The translations under genes were made by a program, and so were the position numbers. This document shows, one piece after another, positions 8,141-16,751 of a stretch of 64,000 bases of DNA. This DNA is from Caballeronia arvi (GTDB lineage Bacteria > Pseudomonadota > Gammaproteobacteria > Burkholderiales > Burkholderiaceae): NCBI RefSeq assembly GCF_001544695.2, contig NZ_FCOM02000012.1, positions 124,001-188,000 of the forward strand, given 5' to 3'. The notes under the pieces are model-generated. The model was given only the letters and a program-made list of their open reading frames with translations. It was not told the origin of the DNA and searched no databases. Numbering within the stretch: the stretch's first letter is position 1; each line of letters begins with the position of its first letter.

Positions 8141-8295
8141 TATGACTTTCGAGTCGCGCGACGGCACCCACCATTGCTCGCGCGCTAACAATGTTTTGCT
8201 TTCTAAGTACTTTCCCTTAAAGACAACGTTGATAAAATTACATCGAAGGCTGCTGAAACGAACGGGCGGCTACAAATCACTGAAGGATCATCATC

Positions 8296-8571
8296 ATGAA
8301 AGCTCAAGTCAAAGCAGTTGTTGCCACCGTCGTGCTGTCGTTGCCAATCTTCGCGTTCGCTCAATCGTCTCCGACCCGCGCGCAAGTGAAATCGGAACTT
8401 GCTCAACTCGAAAAGGCCGGGTACAACCCGATGGGCAGCGACCTGCAATATCCCAGCAACCTCGTGGCTGCAGAGAATCAACTTGCGACGAATGGCGGCA
8501 ACGGTTCTGCGCAACCGCACACGGGCTACGGCGGCACCGTCAACACCGTCACCCAATCCGGCTCCAACTAA
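8296..8571 (+). CDS. DUF4148 family periplasmic protein
   Basis: 91-aa secreted protein. Residues 1-22 form a Sec signal peptide (KAQVK, a hydrophobic core, then FAFAQ), with cleavage likely after the Ala of FAFA. The mature part opens SSPTRAQVKSELAQLEKAGYNP, the hallmark of the small DUF4148 proteins abundant in Burkholderiaceae. Function is unknown. AAGGA precedes the ATG. It stands alone, with its own upstream region and a downstream hairpin, and may be unrelated to the catabolic genes. Confidence 0.88.
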   Translation: MKAQVKAVVATVVLSLPIFAFAQSSPTRAQVKSELAQLEKAGYNPMGSDLQYPSNLVAAENQLATNGGNGSAQPHTGYGGTVNTVTQSGSN

Positions 8572-8578
8572 TGCGGTC

Positions 8579-8611
8579 AACGAGCGGCTCCGGTTTCGGC
8601 CGCCGCTCGTT
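8579..8611 (+). terminator. Hairpin after the DUF4148 gene
   Basis: AACGAGCGGC (8579-8588) pairs with GCCGCTCGTT (8602-8611) over 13 nt. It starts 8 nt after the DUF4148 stop. The T-run is short, so it may be a weak intrinsic terminator. Confidence 0.65.
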
Positions 8612-8737
8612 TCTGAACCCGCCCACTCGTCACCTAGTCCGTCCACGAGCGTCGCCCGCGACCCCATCGTTCGAACAAACGTTCGCACGATACTCCCTTC
8701 ATATAGTTCCTTAACTCGATCCAATCCGGCGAACGCA

Positions 8738-8771
8738 TTGACACCACGCGACAAATTGCGCTAACGTTAGC
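8738..8771 (+). promoter_or_regulatory. Promoter with LacI-type operator, site 4
   Basis: TTGACA (8738-8743) is followed 16 nt later by the perfect palindrome GCTAACGTTAGC (8760-8771), which occupies the place of the -10 box. It lies 31 nt before the GTG start of the FAH-family gene. This is the best copy of the operator also found at 41, 2339 and 2457. Confidence 0.7.
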
Positions 8772-8802
8772 ATTAGCGACACATCACATCAGGAGACGGT
8801 AA

Positions 8803-9573
8803 GTGAAAATTCTGCGATACAGCAGTAACGGTGAAGCGCATTACGGCATCGCCCGCGATGGGGGCAAGTTTGAACGTCTTGCAGGGTCACCGCTGGAAAA
8901 TCTCGAGCCTTCCGGCCATTTCGATGACGAAACGTCAGTCGTGGTGCTCGCCCCTTTCCACCGTCCTCGCGTATTCGGATTGGGCTACAACTACCGCGCA
9001 CACTCTAAGGAGGTCGGCAAACCGAGTCCAACACTGCCCGTGCTGTTCATGAAGCCCAGCACGACCGTCATCGGCCCGGAGGAACCGATTGTCTATCCGG
9101 CCGACGGTGAAAACGTCCACTTCGAAGGCGAACTGGTCGTGATCATCGGAAAGGAAGCTCGCAACGTATCAGAGGCGGATGCTTTGGAATACGTGCTCGG
9201 TTACACGTGCGGTAACGACGTGAGCGACCGCGTACTCCAGCGCCGCGAAAGCGAATTCGGTTGTCTGCTCGTTGGCAAAGGTTACGATACGTTCGCTCCG
9301 ATTGGACCCGTCGTGGAAACAGAGTTGGACCCGGCGAACCTACGCCTGGTCACGCGCGTGAATGGCGAGGTTCGACAAGACGGCAATACGTCCGCCCTGG
9401 TGTACGATGTTCCAGCCTTAATCGCGTATCTCAGTAAGTACATGACCTTGCTCCCGGGAGACCACATCATGACCGGAACTCCTGCGGGGGTTGGCCCCAT
9501 TAAGCCGGGCGACGTAATCGAAGTGGAAATCGAAGGCATTGGCGTGCTGCGCAACCACGTCGTCGCCGCGTAA
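8803..9573 (+). CDS. Fumarylacetoacetate hydrolase (FAH)-family enzyme
   Basis: 256-aa FAH-fold enzyme, a metal-dependent hydrolase, isomerase or decarboxylase of acylpyruvate-type compounds. Key motifs are FEGELVVIIGK (metal-binding Glu residues), GYTCGNDVSDR, the Lys of GKGYDTFAPIGP and TGTPAGVGP. Length fits single-domain fumarylpyruvate hydrolase or HpaG-type members. It has a GTG start with AGGAGA 6 nt upstream. Its promoter carries the perfect form of the operator also found before the dioxygenase operon, so it most likely processes the ring-cleavage product, either isomerising or hydrolysing it to a pyruvate-like acid. Which reaction it performs cannot be read from sequence. Confidence 0.87.
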   Translation: MKILRYSSNGEAHYGIARDGGKFERLAGSPLENLEPSGHFDDETSVVVLAPFHRPRVFGLGYNYRAHSKEVGKPSPTLPVLFMKPSTTVIGPEEPIVYPADGENVHFEGELVVIIGKEARNVSEADALEYVLGYTCGNDVSDRVLQRRESEFGCLLVGKGYDTFAPIGPVVETELDPANLRLVTRVNGEVRQDGNTSALVYDVPALIAYLSKYMTLLPGDHIMTGTPAGVGPIKPGDVIEVEIEGIGVLRNHVVAA

Positions 9574-9680
9574 CGCGTCGCCTTCGAGTCTCAAGCCCCG
9601 ACGCCCTCTATGAAGCACCTCTAGGTGACGTCGGGCGATACTACGACGTTTCGAGCACTTTCTCCATGATGGAGAGCTAA

Positions 9681-9893
9681 ATGGACCGCGAGCAACAGTG
9701 TTTCACGGTAGCCCTTCTCGCTGCGTCACTACCCGTCTGCGTGTTTTCGAATCAAGAATTGCCGTCAGCAGACTATCAAGTCATTGCGCCTGACCGACAG
9801 GACGAGAGGTCGCTGGTCTCCGAAATAGAAATCGTCGCACGTCAGAACAAGTCGTTTCTTGCTCGACTCCCAAAATTGAGATGGACCTGGTAG
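9681..9893 (+). CDS. Small hypothetical ORF, 70 aa
   Basis: ATG at 9681 with GGAGAG four nt upstream and a 70-codon frame beginning MDREQQCFTVALLAAS. No family recognised. A mildly hydrophobic stretch lies near residues 8-23. It sits in the 424-nt gap between the FAH gene and the LysR gene, which otherwise shows nothing. Confidence 0.3.
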   Translation: MDREQQCFTVALLAASLPVCVFSNQELPSADYQVIAPDRQDERSLVSEIEIVARQNKSFLARLPKLRWTW

Positions 9894-9997
9894 TCCGACG
9901 ATAGTCGCACCGTTCTCTGACTATTTCGCATCTGGAAATCTGGCCGTCTCTCCGCGAAGAGCCATCCACGGCTTACGCCGTCTACGCGAGACTGGGC

Positions 9998-10948
9998 TTA
10001 CAGCGTATCATGCACCGTCTGAATCCTTTCCAGTTCTTCTACGTATTGCGCGAGCGTCTCCGGAATATCGGCCCGAAGTCGGTCCACCCACGCACGGACC
10101 TTCGTCTCAAGGAAACGTCGGGACTGGTAGAGAACATAGACATTGACGGGTTGCGGAACATAGTCCGCGAGGACTCTCACGAGTCGACCGCTTTTCAACT
10201 CCGGGAGCGCAGTGGAGATTGGCAACAGTCCAATTCCGAGGCCATCAGCAACTGCCGGCACCAAAGCTTCAGGCATGTTCACAGAAAAGCCCAAATTATC
10301 GATATCAACCGAGTAAATGCTGTCGGGCCCTTGAAACACCCACTGCTCCATTGGGAACACCGGATTTGCTAACTGCACACACATGTGGTTGGCAAGCTCT
10401 TTAGGAGTATTAACCATTCCATGCTTGCGGACGTAGTCAGGCGAGGCGCATACAACTCCGCCTAAGCTGCCAAGCTTTACACTTACGAAGCTAGAATCTG
10501 GCAGCTCGGGCGCAAAGACGACAGAACAGTCGTAGCGCTCCTCAATCATCTCTGCCAGCGAGCTTGATAAGGTGAGGTCCAGTTGAACCTCCGGGTTTTC
10601 GGACTTGTATCTAAGGACCGAAGGAAGGAGCAGATTCTGTCCGAAGCTAGAAAGCGCATGGACTCTCAATCGTCCCGTCAGCAAGGTCGAGGAAGCTGCA
10701 GCCTCGGCTTCCGCCTCCTCGATAGACGAAAGAATCTGCCGGCACTGGAGGAAATACTTCTCGCCGGCTTCCGTCAATGCGACGCTGCGCGTCGTTCTGT
10801 TTAAGAGACGAACACCTAGGTGAGCCTCAAGCTGTGCGACGGACCGGGACACGACAGATGTCGTGGAATCAAGGCTGCGTGCCGCTGCCGCGTAGCCGCC
10901 GGACGTCGCGACCGTCGCGAAGATCCGCATGCAATGAAGAAGGTTCAT
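9998..10948 (-). CDS. LysR-family transcriptional regulator
   Basis: 316-aa LTTR. The N-terminal winged helix-turn-helix spans about residues 1-60 (MNLLHCMRIFATVATSGG, AAARSLDSTTSVVSRSVAQ, RLLNRTTRSVALTEAG), followed by a type 2 periplasmic-binding-like effector domain. The branch resembles CrgA/DmlR-type LTTRs (GLGIGLLPISTALPEL, PVNVYVLYQSRRF). The track could start further upstream, but the Met at 10948 begins the standard LTTR N-terminus. Likely targets are neighbours such as the FMN reductase; the first-region genes carry LacI-type rather than LysR-type sites. Confidence 0.88.
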   Translation of the reverse strand: MNLLHCMRIFATVATSGGYAAAARSLDSTTSVVSRSVAQLEAHLGVRLLNRTTRSVALTEAGEKYFLQCRQILSSIEEAEAEAAASSTLLTGRLRVHALSSFGQNLLLPSVLRYKSENPEVQLDLTLSSSLAEMIEERYDCSVVFAPELPDSSFVSVKLGSLGGVVCASPDYVRKHGMVNTPKELANHMCVQLANPVFPMEQWVFQGPDSIYSVDIDNLGFSVNMPEALVPAVADGLGIGLLPISTALPELKSGRLVRVLADYVPQPVNVYVLYQSRRFLETKVRAWVDRLRADIPETLAQYVEELERIQTVHDTL

Positions 10949-11227
10949 CGATTGATACCTTGAACGAACTAGCAAGAAGCCACGGATGTGCGGCGCCCTC
11001 TGGAAGCACATACCTTCGCGATAGCAATAGGCCTTGGTTCAGACGACAACGTTGGAAGAATTGCAATTCATTTGTTGAGAGATGGTGCCATGCTTAGATT
11101 ATCAGGCCGACCTGTTTCGCCGGAGCGCTCGTTAGATGGAGCATTTCCGCACTGGAGGGCCCATCTCCTTGACGCTGCGATCCACTTCGCGACTGCCGAC
11201 TCTACCGGACGCGCGCCGTTGATTATC

Positions 11228-11788
11228 TTACGAAAGACGTGAAACCCACTCCTCAAACTGTTGGAGGAACGTACGCAGGAGGTCCGCCGCATTCCCTTCC
11301 TTCAACTTGCCCGTCTCGTCGAACAAACCAGCAACACCGCTGAGATACACCTCGGGCGTCGGCATCACTGCGACGTTTAGACAAGCAAGGGACTGGCGAA
11401 GATGCTGATTTGCGCCGAATCCACCAAGGGCGCCAGGAGAGGTAGAAACCACGGCCGCGGGCATATTGGCCAGGGCCCCTGCACGGAAAGGTCGCGAAAG
11501 CACATCGACAGCATTCTTTAAGACGGCAGGCACTGACCGGTTGTACTCGGGCGTTACGAACAGCACTCCGTCGCTTGCGGCAATTTTAGAGCGGACTGTC
11601 GTCCATGCGCGAGGCACGGGGTTTTCTCGCTCCAAGTCTTCGTTGTAGAACGGAAGATCTCGAATCTCGACAATCTCCAACGACAGGTTACTCGGCGCAT
11701 GCGCAATAAGAGCGTGCGCGAGTCTTCGGTTGAGGGATTCCTTTCGCAGACTGCCTACTACGACTGCAACCTCGTAACGCTTTGACAT
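11228..11788 (-). CDS. NADPH-dependent FMN reductase (ChrR/YieF-like)
   Basis: 186-aa flavodoxin-like reductase. VVVGSLRKESLNRRLA is the FMN-phosphate loop, VTPEYNRSVPAVLKNAVD the conserved LFVTPEYN...K.A motif, and STSPGALGGFGANQHLR the second flavin loop. It should reduce quinones, azo compounds or chromate with NAD(P)H in the cytosol. Of two adjacent ATGs, 11788 has the better-spaced AGAGG. It is a single-gene unit; a role in quinone or oxidative-stress protection during aromatic catabolism is possible but not shown. Confidence 0.86.
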   Translation of the reverse strand: MSKRYEVAVVVGSLRKESLNRRLAHALIAHAPSNLSLEIVEIRDLPFYNEDLERENPVPRAWTTVRSKIAASDGVLFVTPEYNRSVPAVLKNAVDVLSRPFRAGALANMPAAVVSTSPGALGGFGANQHLRQSLACLNVAVMPTPEVYLSGVAGLFDETGKLKEGNAADLLRTFLQQFEEWVSRLS

Positions 11789-11969
11789 CATTCGCCTCTT
11801 ACAGAGCAACAAGTGTGAGATTTGAATCCCATACTTCGCGATTTCGATCTAACTCCGAAAACTCGCCGAAGAACGGAAAGAATTGTTGTGGGTGCTACTA
11901 TGGGCCGACCAAGTTTTGCGCGCCTTCTCCACTGTCCTCGACTGCGGTGCGCTAAATCACGCACGCGCT

Positions 11970-12440
11970 CTAAGATCCCGCGACGCTCGCGGGATGTTCC
12001 GCGTTTCTGACCGCAACTCGGTCGAGCGTCCTGACGAACTCTATCTCACAGTCTAGAAGCGTTCCCTTGGCAATCGCATCCAGTTGAACGTCATACAGTT
12101 GCGCAACTTCTTCGACCAGTTGGGGGCTGTCGAGAAGCCACTCGCCGGTCGCATCGGCGTATTGAGCTGTGTGCTCCAAGACGCGCTCCGCATCTCTGAA
12201 TAGTTCATCGTTAGCCAAGCCCAAACCTTTCTGCCACATGAAAAATGACAAATAGACCATTCGTGCCAACTCGGACAGTTGATGTTTATTCCCTTTTCCA
12301 TCTCGACACACCGCTAATGCCAAATGGGCGACTAACGAACGTTGTCTCGCCTCTGCGCGAGGCAGGGGAAGCAACAAAGCATCACCGGAAGCAGCACGGG
12401 CGCAGTTGTGGTTAGGTTTCGTCTTGCTCGCAAGCATCAT
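11970..12440 (-). CDS. Hypothetical protein, Burkholderiaceae type
   Basis: 156-aa, largely helical soluble protein with a charged core (SELARMVYLSFFMWQKG and FRDAERVLEHTAQYAD). Similar proteins in Burkholderia genomes are, as far as I recall, labelled Fis-family regulators without experimental support. No DNA-binding motif is obvious. The first ~20 residues are low in conserved character and the ribosome-binding site is weak, so the true start may be internal. Confidence 0.6.
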   Translation of the reverse strand: MMLASKTKPNHNCARAASGDALLLPLPRAEARQRSLVAHLALAVCRDGKGNKHQLSELARMVYLSFFMWQKGLGLANDELFRDAERVLEHTAQYADATGEWLLDSPQLVEEVAQLYDVQLDAIAKGTLLDCEIEFVRTLDRVAVRNAEHPASVAGS

Positions 12441-12839
12441 AGTCCGGACACATGCGTCCGCGCTCTAATCAAAGATCTGATTACCAACACCATGAGCCGT
12501 CAGCGAATGATGGCAGGAAGCGAGAACGTGATGTTACGACGCGATTGATTCCCTAGGTAAGCAGTTGATACAAGTGATGTTTCCGGCATTTTCATTGACT
12601 TGTGGAGTGACCGCCGAGAATCCTCTCGAACCGGCCCCTGCGTATAGCCCACACTATCAAAGGAAGTAGAATCGAGCGGAACATGTCGCTGTCGCCGGGC
12701 TGACGGGTGCAAGAATAGTACCGAGCCCTTGAACGTATAACAATAGTCGCGATTGCTAACGGACTATCGCTCTTTTTCGAACAATTTCGGTGCCTTAGCG
12801 CCTCAATTGATGTCCAAATACGTCGCATACGCTTACGAC
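12441..12839. other. Intergenic stretch
   Basis: About 400 nt between the hypothetical gene and the S10 remnant. Short frames only, and no motif, hairpin terminator or repeat that I can support. Confidence 0.4.
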
Positions 12840-13323
12840 TTGGCGCTGCCGAACTCGCACGGCGGACGCGTCTTTTACGTCTCGGATACGGTCGACAGGA
12901 AAGAAAGCGCCGAAGGTCCTGTCACATTCCTGTTCTACGGCGGCCCGGCACGGGCAGCCTGTTTCTGCTCATGGACTCGATCGGGCCGAAGCGCGTCAGA
13001 ACGGCAAGCCGGCGCTCACTCCACGAGCCTCCTATGTCCTGGCGGACAAGCCAGACACGCTGCTCGACCGTTCCGACCTCGTCTTCATCGATGCCGAGGA
13101 AACGGGCTTGTCCCGGGCGGTAGGCCGCGCCACTAGCAAGGACGTTTGCGGTGTCGACAAGGATCTGGACGCATTCGACCGTTTCATTGAGCGCTATCTG
13201 ACCGTTACCGGGCGCTTGTATTCTTCGAAGTACCTCTTGGGCGAATCGTACGGCACCGCGCGTGCTGCAATGCTTGCGGATCGGCCCCATCAGGACAACA
13301 ACGCGCTGAACGGCGCCATCTGA
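12840..13323 (+). pseudogene. Broken S10 serine carboxypeptidase fragment
   Basis: Read across three frames, this stretch spells a peptidase S10 core: GGRVFYVSDTVDR and PVTFLFYGGP in one frame, SLFLLMDSIGPKRV in a second, then YVLADKPDTLLDRSDLVFID, KDVCGVDKDLDAFDRFIERY and KYLLGESYGTARAA in the third. The nucleophile motif GESYG survives. At least two frameshifts separate the parts. The N-terminus and the catalytic Asp and His regions are missing, so it is non-functional. Confidence 0.82.
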
Positions 13324-13568
13324 TGTCGTCCGTAACGGCGAAGCCTGTATTGCCGAAGATTGGACGGGTGCGATACGAAATTCATTCATTGAACCTTCGC
13401 AGTTACTCGCTCGCTTCCGGTCGCGACGCTCCTGGGCGTCCCTGCAGAACCGAAGCCGGAATGCCGGCTTCACGAACAACCAGACTAATCTGATGAATCA
13501 CCAAAAAAATGACTATGATGGAAACCGGTGCCGCGATCGGCCGCCATCACACCTGCAACGAGGTGACC

Positions 13569-13766
13569 ATGCTCAGCCCTCACGAACTCGCCGCCCTTCT
13601 GCTGCTCCGGGACTTGCCCGAGCAGTTTGGACTGGATCAGGCGGAGCTCGATGCTCTCCTGGAACATCAACTCGTCGCAGTGGAAAAACGTCCGACCGGC
13701 CAGGAGCGATTTCATCTCACGCGTGACGGCCATTCTGTTATTCAAGCGGTCACACGTCAGAGCTGA
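13569..13766 (+). CDS. Small hypothetical protein, 65 aa
   Basis: Starts MLSPHELAALLLLRD at an ATG preceded by GAGGTG; a longer start at 13509 is possible. The composition (helices, then RFHLTRDGHSVIQAV) resembles a winged-helix fragment, like small Burkholderia proteins of unknown function. A tiny membrane-protein gene follows. Confidence 0.6.
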   Translation: MLSPHELAALLLLRDLPEQFGLDQAELDALLEHQLVAVEKRPTGQERFHLTRDGHSVIQAVTRQS

Positions 13767-13821
13767 ACGCGCTTGCCTGCCTCCGAAGATGTTCGACGTG
13801 CCGGATGGTCGGAGAAAGACA

Positions 13822-13968
13822 ATGGACGAATTGTGGGTGGCGACCGTGGCGGGTTCGTGCGTGCTGGTAATCGCAACGATGTTTGTCGCGGGCCATTATC
13901 GGCGCGAGCGGCGCCGCCGTGAGTTGCTCAGGCAACTTGAACACGACACGCCGGCTGCGCTGGGCTAA
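13822..13968 (+). CDS. Small single-pass membrane protein, 48 aa
   Basis: MDELWVATVAGSCVLVIATM opens a transmembrane helix (residues 5-24), followed by a strongly basic tail (HYRRERRRRELLRQ), which predicts a cytoplasmic C-terminus. GGAG lies 7 nt upstream of the ATG. Function unknown. A start at 13789 (MFDVPDGRRK) is the alternative. Confidence 0.5.
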   Translation: MDELWVATVAGSCVLVIATMFVAGHYRRERRRRELLRQLEHDTPAALG

Positions 13969-13969
13969 G

Positions 13970-14711
13970 CAGCTTGGAACAGCGCGTGGCTCGCGCTCCT
14001 CTGCGGCCGCCTGCCTTCAGGCGCTGCGCTACGCGATCGCGAATCTCCGCCGCCGGCCTGCCGACGACGCTTGCGTAGGTGCTCGCCGAAAAGCGCGGTA
14101 GCGCGATGGCCGGCGCGATAAGGCCGAAGCCGCCGGGCAGCGCTACCAGCAGTACGTCGAACAGGCTCGCCTGTTCGACGCGTGATTTGCCGCCGCACAG
14201 ACAGTCCAGCACCGACGCGCTGAAACCGCGTACGGCGCCAAGGGGACGCGGCCGGGCTGGTGGGTCGACATAGGTCGCGCACCAAACGGCCAGCAGGCGC
14301 GGCAACACAGCGACGATGTTCAGACCCGTCGCCACCTCGCCATCCTGCCCAATTCCCGACAACACGTCGGCCCACGCTGGCCGCGACCGCCGCTATAAGA
14401 AAGACCTCGGGCCGGACCTGGCGCCGGGCCCTTTGCGCGGCGAGCAGGTCATCGTCGGGCGTCGCGTGGTCAGCAAGCCGCGCCGTCAGCGCGCGATCCA
14501 GTGCGCGCATCTGGCCCGCGTCCGGCATCCGGCCCGTGAGCACGTGCAGGATCGCGGCAACGAAGTCGACGGAGTCGATCAGCTGCAGCAGATCGACTCC
14601 GCGTACGGCAAGCCGGTCAGGCGAAATCGAAACCGCATCAATCTTGCTCTCGTCGCGTGCGGCGCGAGGCCGGGCGGCGTCCGGCGCCGGTGGGTCGTGA
14701 TCTGTTCGCAT
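13970..14711 (-). pseudogene. Frameshifted citrate synthase-like/citryl-CoA lyase gene
   Basis: The upstream part (from 14711) reads DAVSISPDRLAVRGVDLLQL, VDFVAAILHVLTGRMP and AGQMRALDRALTARLADH, the N-terminal half of a short citrate synthase-like lyase. The frame then breaks near 14350. The other frame continues with SLFDVLLVALPGGFGLIAP and ALPRFSAST, typical of the following part of such proteins. At least one frameshift and a degraded C-terminus make a functional product unlikely. Family assignment is from memory of motifs. Confidence 0.6.
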
Positions 14712-14981
14712 CGGCGATGCCTTCTTACTGATGCGCCGGCTTGGCGATCAGCACCTCGAAGCCGATCGCGAGCATCCCCAACCCCTTCGATACAATTCTC
14801 GGGCCATGGCCCGAATGCTCGGTCGCTCGCCTTCCTCTCTGCATTCAACTCGCATGCCCGCTGAGAGCCGTTACCCACTTCATTTTCAAAAGAGCCTCAA
14901 AAGAGCCAGAAATCATCAATTGAAATTTGCAACGTAATTCAAACGGACACTCAACTCTCGTTAAAGCTTAGCTACCGAATG

Positions 14982-15009
14982 AAAAAAACCGGCGAGGCCT
15001 CTCCCCGGT
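14982..15009 (-). terminator. Intrinsic terminator, minus strand
   Basis: ACCGG (14988-14992) and CCGGT (15005-15009) form a short GC stem. Read on the minus strand, it is followed by seven T residues (A-run at 14982-14988). It lies about 320 nt beyond the stop of the three-gene oxidase operon that ends at 15333 and may terminate it. Confidence 0.6.
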
Positions 15010-15129
15010 GTAAAGGCCTGTCTCACCGAGGATGTTGACAGGACCTGAGAGATCACAACGGTGCAGTCTTAGTACCGCACCAAGACACGATTACCAGTCG
15101 AATCTTCGTCGATTGAGCACGGCTTCGGC

Positions 15130-15168
15130 GGTAAATCGTTCCCAGAGATCGAGGCTGTTGCTCGCCAT
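15130..15168 (-). pseudogene. Relic of a DadA-type oxidase gene
   Basis: These 39 nt match 23275-23313, inside the intact FAD oxidase gene at 22210, at 37 positions in the same orientation. The match encodes the LDLWERFT stretch. No flanking similarity is evident, so this is a small fragment. The rest of 14712-15332 shows no gene. Confidence 0.55.
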
Positions 15169-15332
15169 CCCACAACGCGACAACGCGTTTGGAGCGGCAA
15201 CGCGGGCTTCAGCCGCGTGAAAGCCACATTAATCGGACTGAGAGGCTTGCGATCCAAAATTGCCAGCGTCGTGCCAGCGACGAACGGCAATCTGATATGG
15301 CATGAAGATGCACTGAAGCGCTGGTCTTGATT

Positions 15333-16751
15333 TCAGTCACCGGCCATCTCTCCGAGCGTGACCGGCTTGATCGGGGGGCGGATGCGGTAATAGCCGACTG
15401 TCTCTGGTGCGATGTTGCGCGCGCGCGCGATGATTTCAGTCACCGTGAGCCCGCACATGCGCCCCTGGCACGGCCCCATCCCGCAACGTCCGAAGGATTT
15501 AGCCTGATTCGGCCCTAGGCAACCGAGCGAAACGAAGCTGCGCACGTCGCCCGCGGTTACTTCTTCGCAGCGGCAAACTATGGTGTCGTCGGCGGGGATA
15601 CGGTTCGTGTCGCGCGGGCGGTACAGGCTGTCGAGAAAAGGGCGGATGCGCATCACGTCCGCGAGTCTGCGGCGGTGCAATGAGGCTTCGCGGTCGCGCG
15701 TCGACAGGTCGATCGCGCCGAGCTGCTCAGCCACCGCGAGCCCAGCCAGTGCGCCTTCGCGGGCCGCCGCCTGCGCGCCAATAATGCCACCGCCGTCACC
15801 CGCGATGAAGATGCCGGGCACGTCGAGTTCGCCCCAGCGATCGGTGACCGGTGCGAAGCACAGTTGCGCCGCGTCCCAATGATGCTGCGCGCGCAACGAA
15901 AGGGTGAACTGCATGTTCGGCACGACTCCCTGGTGCAGCAAGAACACGCTTGCGTCAATTCGATGCGCGCGCCCATGGGTCGTGAAGCTGAGCGCGGTGG
16001 CGCGCTCGACGCCGTCTTCATCGGTCTTCGCATCAATGCATAGATCGTCGGCGGCTTCGTGGATCGGCACGCCTGCTTCGCGCAGCGTGCGTATCAGTTG
16101 CAGGCCCTTGCTGAGCAACGGCCACGCGCGCAGAGCGGACAGCACGTGACGCTTCGCGCGCCAGCGGTCTTCGTGGCGCGTCGTCTCGACGAGCGCGCGG
16201 ATCGGCACTCCTGCCCGCACATATTGCCAGGCAAGCAAATAGAGCAGCGGCCCGCAGCCGACCAGCACGGGCGGCTCCGCCGGCACTTCGCCCGCGCTCT
16301 TCAAGAGGATCTGTGCGGCGCCCGCCGTGAATACGCCCGGTAATGTCCAGCCCGGAATCGGGAACGGGCGTTCCAACGCGCCCGTTGCGAGAATTACGCG
16401 CTGTGCCTGAAAGCTGCCGACTTTGCCGTCCTTCAGATAATGTACGCCGCGCTCCCGGGTCACTTGCCACACCGATGCGTTCGCAACGTGACGCGCGCCC
16501 GAGCGCATGAACGCGTCGGCAATCGCTGCCCCTGCCGCGTAATCGGGGCCGAGAATGTGCTTGCGGCCGGCGTCAGCATGGCCAATCGCGCGGTAAATCT
16601 GACCGCCGACGGCGTCCTGCTCATCAAGCAGCACGACCGAAAGCCCCGCGTTCGCCGCGCGCGCGGCGGCCGTGAGCCCAGCCGGGCCCGCGCCGACGAC
16701 AACGACATCGACGGGTTCGTAGGGGAGTTCAGCAATGTGTTCAGCGGTCAT
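15333..16751 (-). CDS. FAD/[2Fe-2S] oxidoreductase, HcnB/OoxA/LhpE-like alpha subunit
   Basis: 472-aa flavoprotein. Residues ~10-40 hold the FAD Rossmann motif VVVGAGPAGLTAAARAANAG and VGGQIYR. A second dinucleotide domain follows (VLVGCGPLLYLLAWQYVRAG), then FIAGDGGGIIGAQAAAREG. The C-terminal ~80 residues form a BFD-like Fe-S domain with cysteines CRCEE and CGMGPCQGRMC. Such subunits pair with a small ferredoxin and a DadA-like subunit in hydrogen cyanide synthase, opine oxidases and D-hydroxyproline dehydrogenase. Its first 11 nt overlap the 2Fe-2S gene. Gene order (DadA-like, ferredoxin, this) resembles hydroxyproline and opine operons, but no epimerase accompanies it, so the substrate is open. 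Confidence 0.87.
   Translation of the reverse strand: MTAEHIAELPYEPVDVVVVGAGPAGLTAAARAANAGLSVVLLDEQDAVGGQIYRAIGHADAGRKHILGPDYAAGAAIADAFMRSGARHVANASVWQVTRERGVHYLKDGKVGSFQAQRVILATGALERPFPIPGWTLPGVFTAGAAQILLKSAGEVPAEPPVLVGCGPLLYLLAWQYVRAGVPIRALVETTRHEDRWRAKRHVLSALRAWPLLSKGLQLIRTLREAGVPIHEAADDLCIDAKTDEDGVERATALSFTTHGRAHRIDASVFLLHQGVVPNMQFTLSLRAQHHWDAAQLCFAPVTDRWGELDVPGIFIAGDGGGIIGAQAAAREGALAGLAVAEQLGAIDLSTRDREASLHRRRLADVMRIRPFLDSLYRPRDTNRIPADDTIVCRCEEVTAGDVRSFVSLGCLGPNQAKSFGRCGMGPCQGRMCGLTVTEIIARARNIAPETVGYYRIRPPIKPVTLGEMAGD

Noticed and set aside
12922..13479. 185-codon minus-strand frame
   Set aside because: Opposite to the S10 carboxypeptidase remnant, whose peptidase motifs read on the plus strand.
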